Shown: one piece after another, positions 50,297-62,600 of the stretch | How the letters are laid out: each line of letters opens with the position of its first letter | Numbering within the stretch: the stretch's first letter is position 1 | Assembly: GCA_030639305.1 (NCBI GenBank) | Contig: DAOWCY010000011.1 | Span: 1-64,000 of the forward strand | Length of the DNA: 64,000 bases | Reading direction: 5' to 3' | Source: JAGLQA01 sp023135565 | GTDB taxonomy: Bacteria; Acidobacteriota; Aminicenantia; UBA2199 | Position numbers and translations under genes: made by a program | Notes under the pieces: model-generated | Told to the model about the DNA's origin: nothing | What the model saw: the letters and a program-made list of their open reading frames with translations, nothing else | Databases searched by the model: none

Positions 50297-51253
50297 ATGG
50301 ATGAAAAATGGTGTAGATATATGTATAGAATTAAATTTTTAGTGTTAGGTTTTTTATTGATAGTATGCGCCGGTTTGTTAAACCATTGTAAGCAGGTGCC
50401 GTTTACTGTCCCGGATAATGCCACACTGCATGTGTCGGTAAATCCACCGGAAATCCTCGTAGGCGGAACAGCGGAAGTTAAAGTCCTGGGCTTTAAAGCC
50501 AGCGGCGCTCCCCTGCCGGACGGCACGGTGATATTTTTTACCTGCGACATCGGCAGTATCGATGCCACAGCCGAAACCACCGGGGGCACGGCAATAGCTG
50601 TCTTCAGGAGCGATGATAAGCGGAGCGGCACTGCCAATGTCGAAGTGAGTTCCGGGAATGCGGATGGAAGCGTCACTATCGGGATTACTACCCCTATTCT
50701 TAATACCCTGATTATAACAGCCCAGCCCCAGGTTCTGCCCCCGGGGGGGGGAACAGCGGAAATCCTGGTTATCGCTTATGATGAGGACATGAACCCGCTG
50801 CCCGGTATACCTGTGGTTCTGACCGGCGCTGCCGGTTACTTAGAAAGCCGGGGCAGGCCGCTGTACACCGATGCGGCGGGTGAAGTGCAAGATATATTAG
50901 AGACCACGGCGGATGCGGCGGTAACGGCGGAGTCGGGGGAAATCACGGCATCCGTAAAAATTACCGTGGCTTCCGATTCTCCTCCTGAAGCCTTATTTGT
51001 CTATTCTCCGAAAGAGCCTATCGTGGGGGAAAACGTCTATTTTAATGCTTCCGGGAGCAGCGATGAGGATGGTTATATTGTAAACTATGAATGGGATTTC
51101 GGCGACGGCCGCAGCGGTTCCGGGGAGAAAGTCAAGCACAGGTACCCGGCTCCGGCAACTTATAGGGTCGTCCTGGTAGTATACGATGACCGTGGTAATA
51201 AGGACGTTAAGTCCGACGTAGAAATCACTGTCAGCGCAGTAGAGGGGAATTAA
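50297..51253 (+). CDS. Lipoprotein with Ig-like and PKD domains
   Basis: A surface or periplasmic lipoprotein of about 318 residues. I start at the ATG at 50297; the open frame begins at 50150 but its first 49 codons are repeat-derived, and an ATG at 50321 is an alternative. The signal LVLGFLLIVCAGLLNHC gives a lipobox Cys. Two bacterial Ig-like (Big_1-type) domains follow (LHVSVNPPEILVGGTAEV; LIITAQPQVLPPGGGTAEI), then a PKD domain with PEALFVYSPKEPIVGENVYF and YEWDFGDG. It is the first gene of a three-gene series with the secretin and the giant protein, separated by one base from the secretin start. It is probably an adhesion or scaffold component. Confidence 0.8.
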   Translation: MDEKWCRYMYRIKFLVLGFLLIVCAGLLNHCKQVPFTVPDNATLHVSVNPPEILVGGTAEVKVLGFKASGAPLPDGTVIFFTCDIGSIDATAETTGGTAIAVFRSDDKRSGTANVEVSSGNADGSVTIGITTPILNTLIITAQPQVLPPGGGTAEILVIAYDEDMNPLPGIPVVLTGAAGYLESRGRPLYTDAAGEVQDILETTADAAVTAESGEITASVKITVASDSPPEALFVYSPKEPIVGENVYFNASGSSDEDGYIVNYEWDFGDGRSGSGEKVKHRYPAPATYRVVLVVYDDRGNKDVKSDVEITVSAVEGN

Positions 51254-51254
51254 A

Positions 51255-53618
51255 TTGACCGGCAGGTTTCCCCTTTTTCTATTTTGTGTTTTTATCATGT
51301 TGTTTAATTCCTGCGCTGTACATAAGAAAGTGTTTAGACAGGGGGAAGCTGCTTTCAACCGGCAAGATTGGGACCGGGCAGTGAGGGATTTTTTCAAAGC
51401 AGTGGAGAAAAAGCCCGATAACATCGAATACCGTATCTCTTTGAGTAGAGCTTTAATTGCGGCCTCGAATTCCCATTTGAGACGGGGCGGTAATTTTTTC
51501 AAAGATGGAGAGCTCAAGCTGGCGCTGCTGGAATTCGATAAGTCCCTGGAATTCAACCCGGAGAACAATGAAGCCCGGCGGCAGAAACGTTTGGCATTAA
51601 AGAAGATAGAGGAGATAAAGAAAAAATACCGGGAAAAGACACAGATCGAGATATTAAAAGAGGAAGCGGAGAAGAAAGAACTGGTGGATTTCAGGAAGGA
51701 GTTGAAAAAAAAGACCTTTGATTTCCGTGTAGTCAACCAGGGCCTTAAGAATATATTCAAAGCGCTGCGTAACGTAAGCGGGGTAAATTTTCTTTTTGAT
51801 GAAGCTTTCAGGTCCAAAAAGATGTCTATTAACTTAGATAATACGACTTTGTTGGAGGTAATCGAAACCATTGTCAGGCAGAGCAAACTTTTCTATAAAA
51901 TAATCGATGCCGGGACTATTATCGTCATCCCCGATACGCCTGCCAAGAGGAGGCAGTATGAAGAGCAGGTGATGAAAACTTTTTACCTCAGCAATGGCGA
52001 GAGCGAAGATATCCGTAAGATAGTATCCAGCCTGACGGGGATAAAGAGCATAGTGGTGAACAAAGCGCTTAATTCTTTGACAGTAACCGGCATACCGGAG
52101 AAGCTCAAATTAGCGGAAAAGATCATCCACATGAACGACAAACCCAAAGGGGAGCTGGTTATAGAAATCGAGATCATCGAAGTGAACAAAAAAACAATTC
52201 GCGAGTACGGCATCGAGTTGAGCCAGTATGATATCGGTCAGGTGTACTCTCCCGGGCCGTTGTCGGAAGGCGAGTCATCTACGATACGTTTAAATAATTT
52301 GCGTTATACCGATGCGTCGGATTTTCTTTTAACGCTGCCCTCTTTGAACTACAAGCTGCTCAAGTTTAACAGCCGTTCGAAGATAAAGGCCCGTCCCCGG
52401 CTGCGTGTATTGGAACAGGAAGAGGTAAAAGTCCGTTTAGGTGATAAAGTGCCCATCCCCACTACTACTTTTGTGCCGCAGTATGGCGGCAGTTCTCTCA
52501 ACCAGCAGCCCATTACATCTTACCAGATGCAGGATATCGGTATTAACATAGACATTACGCCCCGCATTCACCATGATGGGCTGGTTACTATAAAGATGAA
52601 GTTTGAATTAACTTTTATCACCGACCCCGGCACGCCCACGCTGCCGCCCACCATAGGCAACCGCTCCGTGGAAACTATATTAAGGCTGCGGGATAATGAG
52701 ACCGGTATTTTAGCCGGGCTGCTGCGGGATACGGAGAGGAAATCGCTGAGTGGTTTACCTTTTATTTCCAGGGTACCGGTATTGAAACAAATTTTTTCCC
52801 GCAATAAAAAAGAGATCGAGCAGACTGATATTGTGGTTACAATAACTCCGCGGATAGTTCGTTTCCCGGAGATTAACCGGGAGGACCTGGAATATGTATG
52901 GGTAGGCACCAAGGAGCGGCCCGGTTTACGGGAAGCGCCGCCATTTTCTTTAAAAGAAGCCCCGCAGCGCGAAGAAGAAGAAAGGGGGACAGGCAAGAAA
53001 AAGCACTTAAACAAAAGTTTTGATCGAACTTTTTCAACCCCGCGGCGCGGGGAGCCTATGAGTGAGGAAAAGGGGATAGGCAAGAAAAAGCCGCTAAACA
53101 AAAGTTTTGATCAAACTTTTTCAAAAGTTTGGCCCCCGGCAGGGCCACCGGAGGTAAATAAAATTATCCCGGCAGGGCCGCCGGAGGCAAGTAATATCCC
53201 GGCAGGGCCGGTAATATTTTTGAAAGCTCCTGCTGTGAAAATAGAGCAGGGCGGGGTATTTCCCGTGGTTCTTTTTGTAGACAGAAGTGTGGGGATGAAG
53301 TTTATCAGGTGTGAAATCGAGTTTGATGCGGTGATTTTGCAGGTCACGGGGATAGAGAGGGGGGAACTATTAAAAGAGGAGCAGGAGCAGGGTCAATTTT
53401 TTAATACTTTTGACAATGGAAATGGGAAAATTCGTTTAAATATCACTTTAAGTGAAAGCCACGCTGCAGGTGGCTTGCAGGAATTAGCAATATTGTATTT
53501 CAAAGCCCGTGAAGCAGGTAAAAGTGAATTAGGGGCTATTTTATTTGAAGTTTTGGATAAAAACAAAAAAAAGATAGAGAGTAGATTCTCTAAAATAACG
53601 ATAGAGGTCAAAAAATAG
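51255..53618 (+). CDS. Secretin with C-terminal cohesin domain
   Basis: A 787-residue outer-membrane secretin, starting at TTG one base after the previous stop. Lipobox FIMLFNSC, N-terminal TPR-like helices (about 25-110), a coiled stretch, an STN/N0-type domain (DFRVVNQGLKNIFKALRNV), a ring-building N1 domain (FYLSNGESEDIRKIVSSL) and the secretin barrel (VLEQEEVKVRLGDKVPIP ... EQTDIVVTITPRIVRFPE). After a linker derived from the genomic repeat (about 582-655) comes a cohesin domain (VKIEQGGVFPVVLFVDRSV ... LNITLSES ... LAILYFKAREAG). Secretins form gated export channels for type II secretion or pili; a cohesin on one could hold dockerin-like partners at the surface. No other secretion genes are in the window. 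Confidence 0.88.
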   Translation: MTGRFPLFLFCVFIMLFNSCAVHKKVFRQGEAAFNRQDWDRAVRDFFKAVEKKPDNIEYRISLSRALIAASNSHLRRGGNFFKDGELKLALLEFDKSLEFNPENNEARRQKRLALKKIEEIKKKYREKTQIEILKEEAEKKELVDFRKELKKKTFDFRVVNQGLKNIFKALRNVSGVNFLFDEAFRSKKMSINLDNTTLLEVIETIVRQSKLFYKIIDAGTIIVIPDTPAKRRQYEEQVMKTFYLSNGESEDIRKIVSSLTGIKSIVVNKALNSLTVTGIPEKLKLAEKIIHMNDKPKGELVIEIEIIEVNKKTIREYGIELSQYDIGQVYSPGPLSEGESSTIRLNNLRYTDASDFLLTLPSLNYKLLKFNSRSKIKARPRLRVLEQEEVKVRLGDKVPIPTTTFVPQYGGSSLNQQPITSYQMQDIGINIDITPRIHHDGLVTIKMKFELTFITDPGTPTLPPTIGNRSVETILRLRDNETGILAGLLRDTERKSLSGLPFISRVPVLKQIFSRNKKEIEQTDIVVTITPRIVRFPEINREDLEYVWVGTKERPGLREAPPFSLKEAPQREEEERGTGKKKHLNKSFDRTFSTPRRGEPMSEEKGIGKKKPLNKSFDQTFSKVWPPAGPPEVNKIIPAGPPEASNIPAGPVIFLKAPAVKIEQGGVFPVVLFVDRSVGMKFIRCEIEFDAVILQVTGIERGELLKEEQEQGQFFNTFDNGNGKIRLNITLSESHAAGGLQELAILYFKAREAGKSELGAILFEVLDKNKKKIESRFSKITIEVKK
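53019..53210 (+). repeat. Modular repeat copies absorbed into the secretin gene
   Basis: The repeat family continues through the coding sequence: AAAAGTTTTGATCGAACTTT, CCCCGCGG-C-GCGGGG, AAAAGTTTTGATCAAACTTT with the full CAAACTTTTT stem, and three G+C-rich ends in series. It is translated in frame as SFDQTFSKVWPPAGPPE and similar Pro-rich pieces, between the secretin and cohesin domains. Confidence 0.85.
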
Positions 53619-53675
53619 AATGAGAAATAGAAATGAAATCAAAAAAAGAAATAAAAAAAATTTCGGAGGTGTCGT

Positions 53676-56600
53676 ATGAAACTAAGAAGAGAAAAAAATG
53701 AAAAAAAGTGCGGGTTTATGACCCGGCAGAGTGCAAAAAAAACCATTATTTTAATGATGTTGTCTATTGCATTATTATTCGTAACCGGATTAAATAACTC
53801 CCGCATGTTTACGCAGGAGACCCTGGCTGAGGGAGAGGTAAAAGTAAAAGGGCTCTCCCTGCGAGTAGAGCCGGTTTCTTTAACCGTACCCATCAACACG
53901 GTAACGGTGGTCAATACTATCTTTTCCGTGGACACGGCGGAGCTTTTAGCCGGCATGGTGGTAAAGGCGGAACTGCGCGGCCCCGGTTTAGATGGAGCGA
54001 TCACGCTCAGCACCCTGCCCAACCATCCTTTTTCTATTCCCGGTCTTTCTATAAAAGGGAATTATTATCTCGAAGACATACGTTTAGAGAGGGAAGGCCT
54101 GATCCTTTTGAAAGCGGTCCCCCAGCGTGTCGCCATCGCAGTCATGGACATCGTGGTCACTCGCATCGAAACCCGGCAGTTGACGCTGGAAGAGATCAGG
54201 GAGAGAGGGATTGTCATTACCGACGACAGTTTTACCTGTTACAATTTTTCGGTAGGTTTTATCTTAGAGAGCAAGGAAGTGACCTACAACTTCCCGGTTA
54301 TTTTCGGCGCGGAGGGCATGGAAGTTATTAGACCCACCGGCCTAACTGTGAACAACGTCACCAACCCCATCGCGGAACTCGGCAGCAGCGGCGGCGGTAT
54401 GGTTCCCTTCACCCTGGAACTACCTGATATCGACATCCCCGTACCCGGTGATATAGGCGGCGGGAATCTAGGCCGCAGCATCCCCGGCATCCTGGTATTT
54501 AACAATGACATCGCTTTTTTGAACCAGTTTTTTAGTGTTATGTTCGTCATCTCCAATAACGCCCCGGACAGCAGTTCCCTGTCGTTAAAGAACCTGCAAG
54601 CCCGGTTGATATTACCCGACGGGCTGCGGGAAGCCGAAACCAACCCACCCCATATTATCGGCACCCCCATCCCGGTTCGCGCCCCCGGGCCGGACGGAAA
54701 AATCGGCACCAGTGATGATATCGATATTATTTTAGCCACTTTCAGCGGTATGGCGGAATTCCTGGCCGAAGGTCTGCAGGAGGGCGCCCACACCGTAGAG
54801 ATAGAGTTTAGCGGCACACTTTCCGGTTTACCTTCCGGGGACGTGGAAGTAAAAGGCAAAGCCGCCGGAGCCGTTATTGTGCGCAGTCCTGAGTTTTCCG
54901 TCACCTTTTCTCATCCTTCGGTAGTCAGGAACGGGGAAGAATACGACATCTATGTCACCATGACCAATATATCCCCGGTGACCGCCAACTTAGTATCGCT
55001 CTCTATGCCCGCCTCTAACCTGGTGGGCACCCGGATACTGAGCGCAGAGAGCGTCGGTTTTGAGACCCTAACCCCCGGCGAATCGAAGACCGCGGAGTTT
55101 CGTATGCTGTCGCTGCAAACCGGCGAAGTGCGGGCATCGGCTTTTAAAGCGGAAGGAAATGTGAAAGGTAAGTTTATCCTCTATGCCGGAGTAGGGGAGG
55201 AAGGCATCCCCCTGTCGCCCGACACCATTACCCTGCCCCGTTATGCTTATTCCCTACCCAAAGAGCTTATCAACACCGCTTTACAACTGTTAGGCGAAGC
55301 CTACAGCATTGCCACTACCCCGCCCGGCGGACTGCCTGAAGGTTTACCCTATGTGAGCAAAGGCGCAGTCACCAGCCGCGCCTTAGACCTGGCCGAAGCC
55401 GGTCAAAGAGTTTTTTTCGGCGAAGAATTGTTAAAATCTATAGAAGTGCTGGCTCTGGATTGGCAGGGCAGCCGCAGGCAGGACTTGTCTTTCGATACCC
55501 TCAGGCGTTTAACCTCCAAAGGGACAACATTTGCCGCCCGGATCGCGGCTGTGTTCGATCAATATTTAATAGAGAATTCCGCCGCCGCATTTTTTGCACA
55601 TTTTTCCCAAACCTGCAGTTATAAGAATCCTTTTTTTGCCGCGCAGCTCTCTTTCAGCGGCAGACCCCGCAGCGCTTCCTTAAAGGTCACCGATTTCTAT
55701 CGAAACGAGTTATCAAACACGGGTGCTTCTTTAACGCGGCAGATTCCCTACGGCGAATTCTATCTACTGGAAGAATCTTCCAGTCCGGTGGATTTTGCTT
55801 TGATCGGCGCTGTAGAGGAGAATGGCTATACCGTAGAAATAACCGGCTTAGAAAACGGCACATTCGATCTTTCCCTGTTAGTTCCCGACGCCGGTAACGG
55901 TTTCAACCAGGTGTTCTTCAGCGGTATCGCCTGTGAACCCGGTTCCCGCTCTATTTTAACTCTAAAAGGCGGAGATACCGCCTTTACTTTAACAACCGAC
56001 CTGGACGGCGACGGCGCAGCCGACCGGACTCACCAGGCCATAACGACCCATGTCAACGAATCAGGACTGCGCTTGATCAGCGCAGTGCAGGACTGCGAAA
56101 CCCACGGGGCGGGACATGCTGTGGCTCTCCTTTTTAACCACCCCGTAGAGCCGGACACGGCAAAAGTAAGAACCAATTTTTCCAGCGCCGGTAAAGAGGT
56201 TTACGGATCTTATTTGCAGCCTTCGGGCCGGGTGATTATAGTGGGCTTCAACAACCCCGTTTCGCCCTTCGTGGAAAGCAGGATAAAAGTCGAAAACCTG
56301 CTGGACCGGGCTGGGAATCTCCTCACCCCCGCGCCCACTGAGATGCTTATCGAAGCCACCATCGACACCCCCGGCGGTATCGTCTACGGCCGGGTATTGA
56401 CAGCCGACGGCCAGCCGGTAGTCAATGCCCCGGTGCAGTTATCGGAGCAGGAAGACGGCAGCACAGGCGCCGGTTCTTCCGGCACTACCCGCTCTTTTAC
56501 CGTCACCGATGCGTCAGGTAACTACCAATTCGATTATGTGCGGATTCTCAGCAATCCTTTTACTATCGAAACCTTAGACCCGGCCAGCGGTAAGCTGGAG

Positions 56601-59600
56601 AAAGTACGCAGTAAACTCTGGGTTAACGGCCAGCGCGCGCTCATCGACATTATCATCCGCGGCCGGGGCAGCCTGAGCGGGCGGGTGCTTACCGAAGAGG
56701 GCGTCCCGGTGGGCAATGCCGCCGTGGGAGCCAAAGCGGAAAACGCCGGTATAGAAGAATCTTTCTCCACCAAAAGCGACGAAAACGGCAGTTATCTTCT
56801 TTCCGATATACCCATCGGCAGGATTAATCTTTTCGCCGCCTCCGGTACGCTGTACGGCTCAGCTAGCGCGGCGCTGACCTATCCCGGTGAATCCGCCCGG
56901 GTAGACATCACCCTGGTGGGCGTGAATTTCGGCAGCGTTAAAGGCCGGGTTTTGAAAAACGACGGCCTCACCCCGGTTATCGATACTCCCGTGGTGGTGA
57001 ACACAGGAGCATACGGCGGCCAATCTACCCGCACCGACGGGGAAGGTTATTTTAACTTTCCCAATGTGCCGGCAGGCTGGATCGTGGTGCAGGCCTACGA
57101 TCCTTTCACCGGGAAAATAGGCGGCAAAGTGGAAACCACCTTAATCGAAGGACAGGAATTCGACGCCTCCATCATCCTGCGCGGCACCGGCGGCATCTCC
57201 GGCACAGTGCTCTCTTATAACGGCGTTCCCCAACCCGGCATACTGGTCTACATGGAAAACACCAATTTTTACATGGATACGGACACCAACGGCGAGTTTA
57301 GTTTCTCCGAAGTGCCTGTAGGGAATTATTCCCTTACCGCCTATGACAGGACCGCCAGGATAATAGCGCGCGGTGCGGCCAATATTACTGTCGAAGGCCA
57401 GGAAATCCGCAGCACTATCGTGTTTGCCGATCCCCGCAAAGGCGGCGTCACCGGGAAAGTGTACCAGCCCGACGGAGTTACTACTGCAGCCGATGCCCGC
57501 GTTTATGTCAGCGACGGCGCTTACCGGGTGTTAGCCCAGACCTCCACCGGCAGCAGCGGCAGTTATGCCTTTTCCGACCTGCCCCCCGCTCAATATTATG
57601 TCACCGCGGTTACCGCCGGTAACGGCAGTACGTCTAACGCCGTGATCCGCTTTCCAGGGGACTACCCGACAAGCAATATTTACCTGAAAGGCAGCGGCAA
57701 AGTGAATATCGACGTATTTGCCGAAGACGGCCAGACCGGGATCATGGCCGACGTGAAATTTTCTTATACTACCTTCGTATTCGAACCCGGCCATATGATC
57801 GGTTTCCAGATGAAACAGGGACGCTACAGCACCGATGAAAACGGCCATTTGGAGTTCGACGGCGTGATGACCGGGCCTTTCGGCGGCAATGCGGCCAATC
57901 CTTTTTATCCCCGGGAAGTGTACTTCAACGGCAGGCTCGAGACTCCCGGCGCGGTGGAAAACGTAAAAGTGGTCATGCCGCCTTTGGGAAGAATCGAAGG
58001 TCGCGTGGTCTCTTATGAAAAAGACGAAGCCGGTGAGGATATCCCGGTGCCCAATGCGAAAGTGACCTTGAGGATTTACGATTTCCCCGAACAAACCCTT
58101 TACTCTTCTTCTACTCCGGGGCAAGAAGGCAGTTTCACCTTCAACCTGATACCTACCGGAGGATTCTATATCGAAGCCCAGAGCGGGCCTGAAGAAATGC
58201 CCGAATTTTTTTATCAAGGAAAGGCGAGTTCCCACATGGGAGAAACCGGTGAAACAGTCAACATCACCGTGCGCTTGCAGGGCAAAGGCCAGGTCACCGG
58301 TTTTGTAAAGAGACCCGACGGTACTGTGGTGCCCGATGCCAAAGTGAATTTAGAAACCATCGGTTTTCCTTTTTATAAGAAAGAGCTCAGGAGCCAACCG
58401 GCAGCAGGAGCCGAACCCGGGCTTTTTATTTTTAATTTTGTGCCCCAGGGTAATTTTTTTCTAAGGGCAGTGGATGACAAAGATACTTTTTTAGGCGGCA
58501 GGGCCTACGGTTCGATGCCCACGCACGGTTATACAGCCGATGTGGACGTGCTTTTAGAAGCCTCCGGCACCGTACAGGGCCGGGTGCTCAGCCCCGATTA
58601 CATGAGCACTATAGCCAGCGCCCAGGTGGTGCTTTACTCAGGCGCTTCCGGGTATCCTTTCGGTTTTGCCGTCAGCGGCGCGGACGGCGCCTTCAAATTC
58701 GTTAATGCAGCGGTGGGCACTTTCCGCGTCGAAGTTTTGGATGCGGTCAGCGGCAGGCGCGGCAAAGCAAACGGCAGCCTCAGCGCGGACGGGGATATTG
58801 CCGACATAGATGTCAACTTAGAAGGCCGCGGCACCGTATCCGGCGCTTTTTACGACGCCTCTCAAGCCGATCCTATCAGCGGAGCGGAAGTAAAAATAGC
58901 AAGCCTGGGGCAATTCCCCTTCGATATGGTAACCACCACCGGTTCCGACGGCAGTTTTAATTTCGGTGAAATCGGCGCCGGCGGTTTTAAGCTGGAAGCC
59001 CTCGACCCCGGCACAAAACTCATCGGTAAAGCCGAAGGAGCCATCGAGTATGAAAAACAGGATGTGGTAGTAAATATATACGCTGAAGGTTCGGGCAAAG
59101 CCAGGGGAACCGTACTGCAAGCAGGGGGGCAGGAACCTGTTCCCCTGGCCCCGGTTATACTGCGCATAGACGGTAAGGTATACAGCAGCTCCACTGCTAA
59201 TGACCGGGGACAGTATGTTTTCGATTTAGTCCCCCTGGGTGACTTTACTCTCAGGGCCGGGCAGCCCGGCGGCGGCCCGGATTACGGCACTGCTTCCGGC
59301 AGTCTCACCTATCACGGCCAGGAAACAGTTATAGATATTGTTTTCAAAGGCACAGGCAGCATAACCGGCCGGGTATTGGACGGTAGCGGCACACCTCAAG
59401 CGGCGGTAAATGTAAAACTTTACGCCAACAATACACTCACAACCACCGGCACGGATAGTTCCGGTAATTTTATATTTTCCCCGGTACTGTTGGGGCGGTT
59501 CAGCCTGCAGGCTAAAGACACGGTTTCCAACCTATCCGCTGCCGGCAGCGGGGAAATCACCAGCCCCGGCGAAACTGTAACCATAGATCTAACCTTGCAG

Positions 59601-62600
59601 TCAGCCGGGCAGGTGAAAGGAAAAGTGCTTAACACCGATGGATCCACCCCGGCGGATAAAGCCTATGTGCATCTAAAAGGCGGCGATCTTAATCTTTATA
59701 CATCTACCGATACATCCGGGAATTTCCAGTTCGACGCCGTCAGGCTGGGTGATTTTACAGTAGTCATCGAAGGGTACAACCAGTCGGGCCTGGGCCGTGT
59801 CGGCGGCGCAGTAAATACCCACGGCGACGTCGTCGATTTCGGCGCTGTTGTCCTGGATAACCAAAAACCGCAGGTGACCTCCCTATTCCCCGCAGACGGC
59901 AGCAGCGGCGTCCCTTTAAGAACCGCGGTTACCCTTATCTTTTCCGAAAGCATCGCCCCCCACACCGTGAATTCAAACAACATCCGCGTTACAGCCAATA
60001 CCGGTCTTTTGAGCGGAACGCTTTCTCTTTCCGGCGATCAAAAAACCGTTGTATTCACTTCTTATGCGCCGCTGCGCAGTTTTACCCTTTATACAGTTAC
60101 AGTGGCGGCGGCTGTGGAAGATAGCGCCGGGAACACCCTATCAAACGCAGTATCCGGGACGTTTATTACAAGCGATACCGAACCGCCGCGAGTTATTGCC
60201 GTCAGTCCCGTGCCCAATGCCGCCGGAGTGTCTCCTGCTGCTGTGATCAGGGTTACTTTTAACGAACCCATCGACACCTCAAAATTCACCGGCGGCAATA
60301 TGGTTGTCACTAAGGCAGGCAGCCCCATCGCCGGGAGTTTCGGTTTTAATGAAAGCAGTACCGCCGTGATTTTTACCCCGGCAAGCAGCCTGGAAAAGAA
60401 TGCCCTGTATACAGTTTCGGTGCAAAATGCCCTGGACCTAACCGGAAATATCCAGGCAGCGCCCTACAGCAGCGCTTTTTACACCACGGACACCATCTCC
60501 CCGGAACTACAGTTGATCCCCCCGGACGGCAGCACCTCCGTAATCGAAGGCAGTTCCGTGCACATCACCACTAATACTGCTTCCACCGATATCGCCGATG
60601 TGTACTTTTATATAGAAGGAGAGCACACATTTACCGACAGCAGCACACCCTTCGACTATGTATTTACCGCGCCCCTGATCTCTGAGATAGGCAAAACTAC
60701 TTTCTTAGTGGAAGCCCTACCCGTGGACAGCGCCGGGAACCAGGGTGAGAAAAAGAATCTCCTGCTCACCCTAATACCCGATTCACCACCCCAGGTGACG
60801 TTAACGCTGCTGTCACCGGCGGTTTTGGACCCGGGCCAACAGCTCAGGTGCCGGGTAAATGCTTCTGATGATTACCGCTTGAAAAAGGTGGTCTTTACGG
60901 CAAAAGGAGGTAGTTTGGATTTCTTAGACGGCGACGTGCTCAACCAACCTACCTATGCTTATGATTTTGCCGTGCGCCTGCCTGCCGATATTTTGCCCGG
61001 CACGGAGATTACCGCCCAGGCCTCAGCCATGGATTCCCGGGAGAATACGGCGATCACAGCCCAGGTTTCCATAAAGGTAAGGGAGGATACGGCTGCGCCT
61101 ACCGTGCAAATCATCTCTCCCGCAGAAGGAGATATGTTCAAATTCAATGAAACCGTCGAAATTACCGCTTCCGCAGCCGACGACATCGCCATAAAAGAAG
61201 TTAGATTCTACTTAGACGATGAATTATTAACAGCAGATTCCAGCGCTCCTTACCAGGCAGCTTATACAGTACCTGAGCTTGAGGATTACAAGCAGGTCAT
61301 CTTTAGAGCGGAAGCTGAAGACATAGCCGGGAAAACCAACTCAGACCAGGTAAACGTCACCCTGGAAAAACTGATCGACGAGAATGCGCCGGTAGTTAAA
61401 ATTCTCTCCCCTACCGGCGGTGCGCTGGTTTTTGCCGGTGAAAATTTAAAAATAATCGCCCATGCCGTTGATAATGAAGGCATCGAACAGGTTGAATTTT
61501 ACGTAGACGGCCAGTTGTTGTTTACCGATACCACTGTTCCCTATGAGACGCAGTATACTATACCCGCATCTGCCGTGGAAGGCACTGCTTTCACCATCAA
61601 GGCAGTTGCCGGCGATCTCTTAGATAACAGCACCTATCGCCAGTCGGTCGTACAGGTTGTGGAAGGCGTCCATCTTCCCGGCGGCACAGTCATCGAAGCA
61701 GGGGATAAAACCTACGACAACCAAACTATTATTATAAAAGAAGGCACTGTTATTATTAATGGCGCTCACATTTTTGCCAATGTACTGGTTAAAGAGAGCG
61801 GTTGGCTGCGCCACAGCCCGGCCACCAGTCTACAGGATTATAAAATGGAGTTAACCCTGAGCGGCCAATTGGTCATCGGCCCCGATGCCAAAATCGCAGT
61901 GGGCGCCCGCGGTTATTTAGGCGGATATAGAAGCGATAACAATCAAATTCCCGGCCTCACCTCCGGTAATACTACCACCGGGGCCAGCGGTTTGCGCAGC
62001 GGCGGCAGCCACGGCGGATACGGCGGACAATACAGCCCCAACCCGGTCAACGAACTATACGGATCCATTTACCAACCCACCATTCCCGGTTCCGGCGGCG
62101 GCGCTTATGACAGCGGTTATCCCGGTGGCAGCGGCGGCGGCGTACTTTACGTCCAGGCCGCGGAGATCATCACAGACGGCTCTATCGGCGCAGACGGCGA
62201 ATACTCCTCCCGGGGCGGCGCAGGCGGCGGCGGTTCCATCTACTTCCACGTCACCACCCTGAAAGGCAGCGGCACTATCCATGCCGACGGCGGCATTAAT
62301 CCCACTAACGGCTCAGCCGGTGGCGGCGGCAGGATTGCCGTCTATTACACCGATGCAGCCGGGTTCGACCAGTCTAAAATAACCGCTTTCGGCGGCACTT
62401 TCGGCGACGGCACAATAAACACTGAAAGAAACGGCAGCGCCGGTACAGTCTACTTAGAAAAAAGCGGTGCAGCAGGACAAATTTTAGTCAATAACCGCGG
62501 GCTGGAAACTTCCAGGCCCACCGGTTTAATCGGCGGCATTCCCGGCGTTCCCGGCACTATCACAGCCATCGAAGCCTTCAAGCTCACGGACGCCAGGGCC

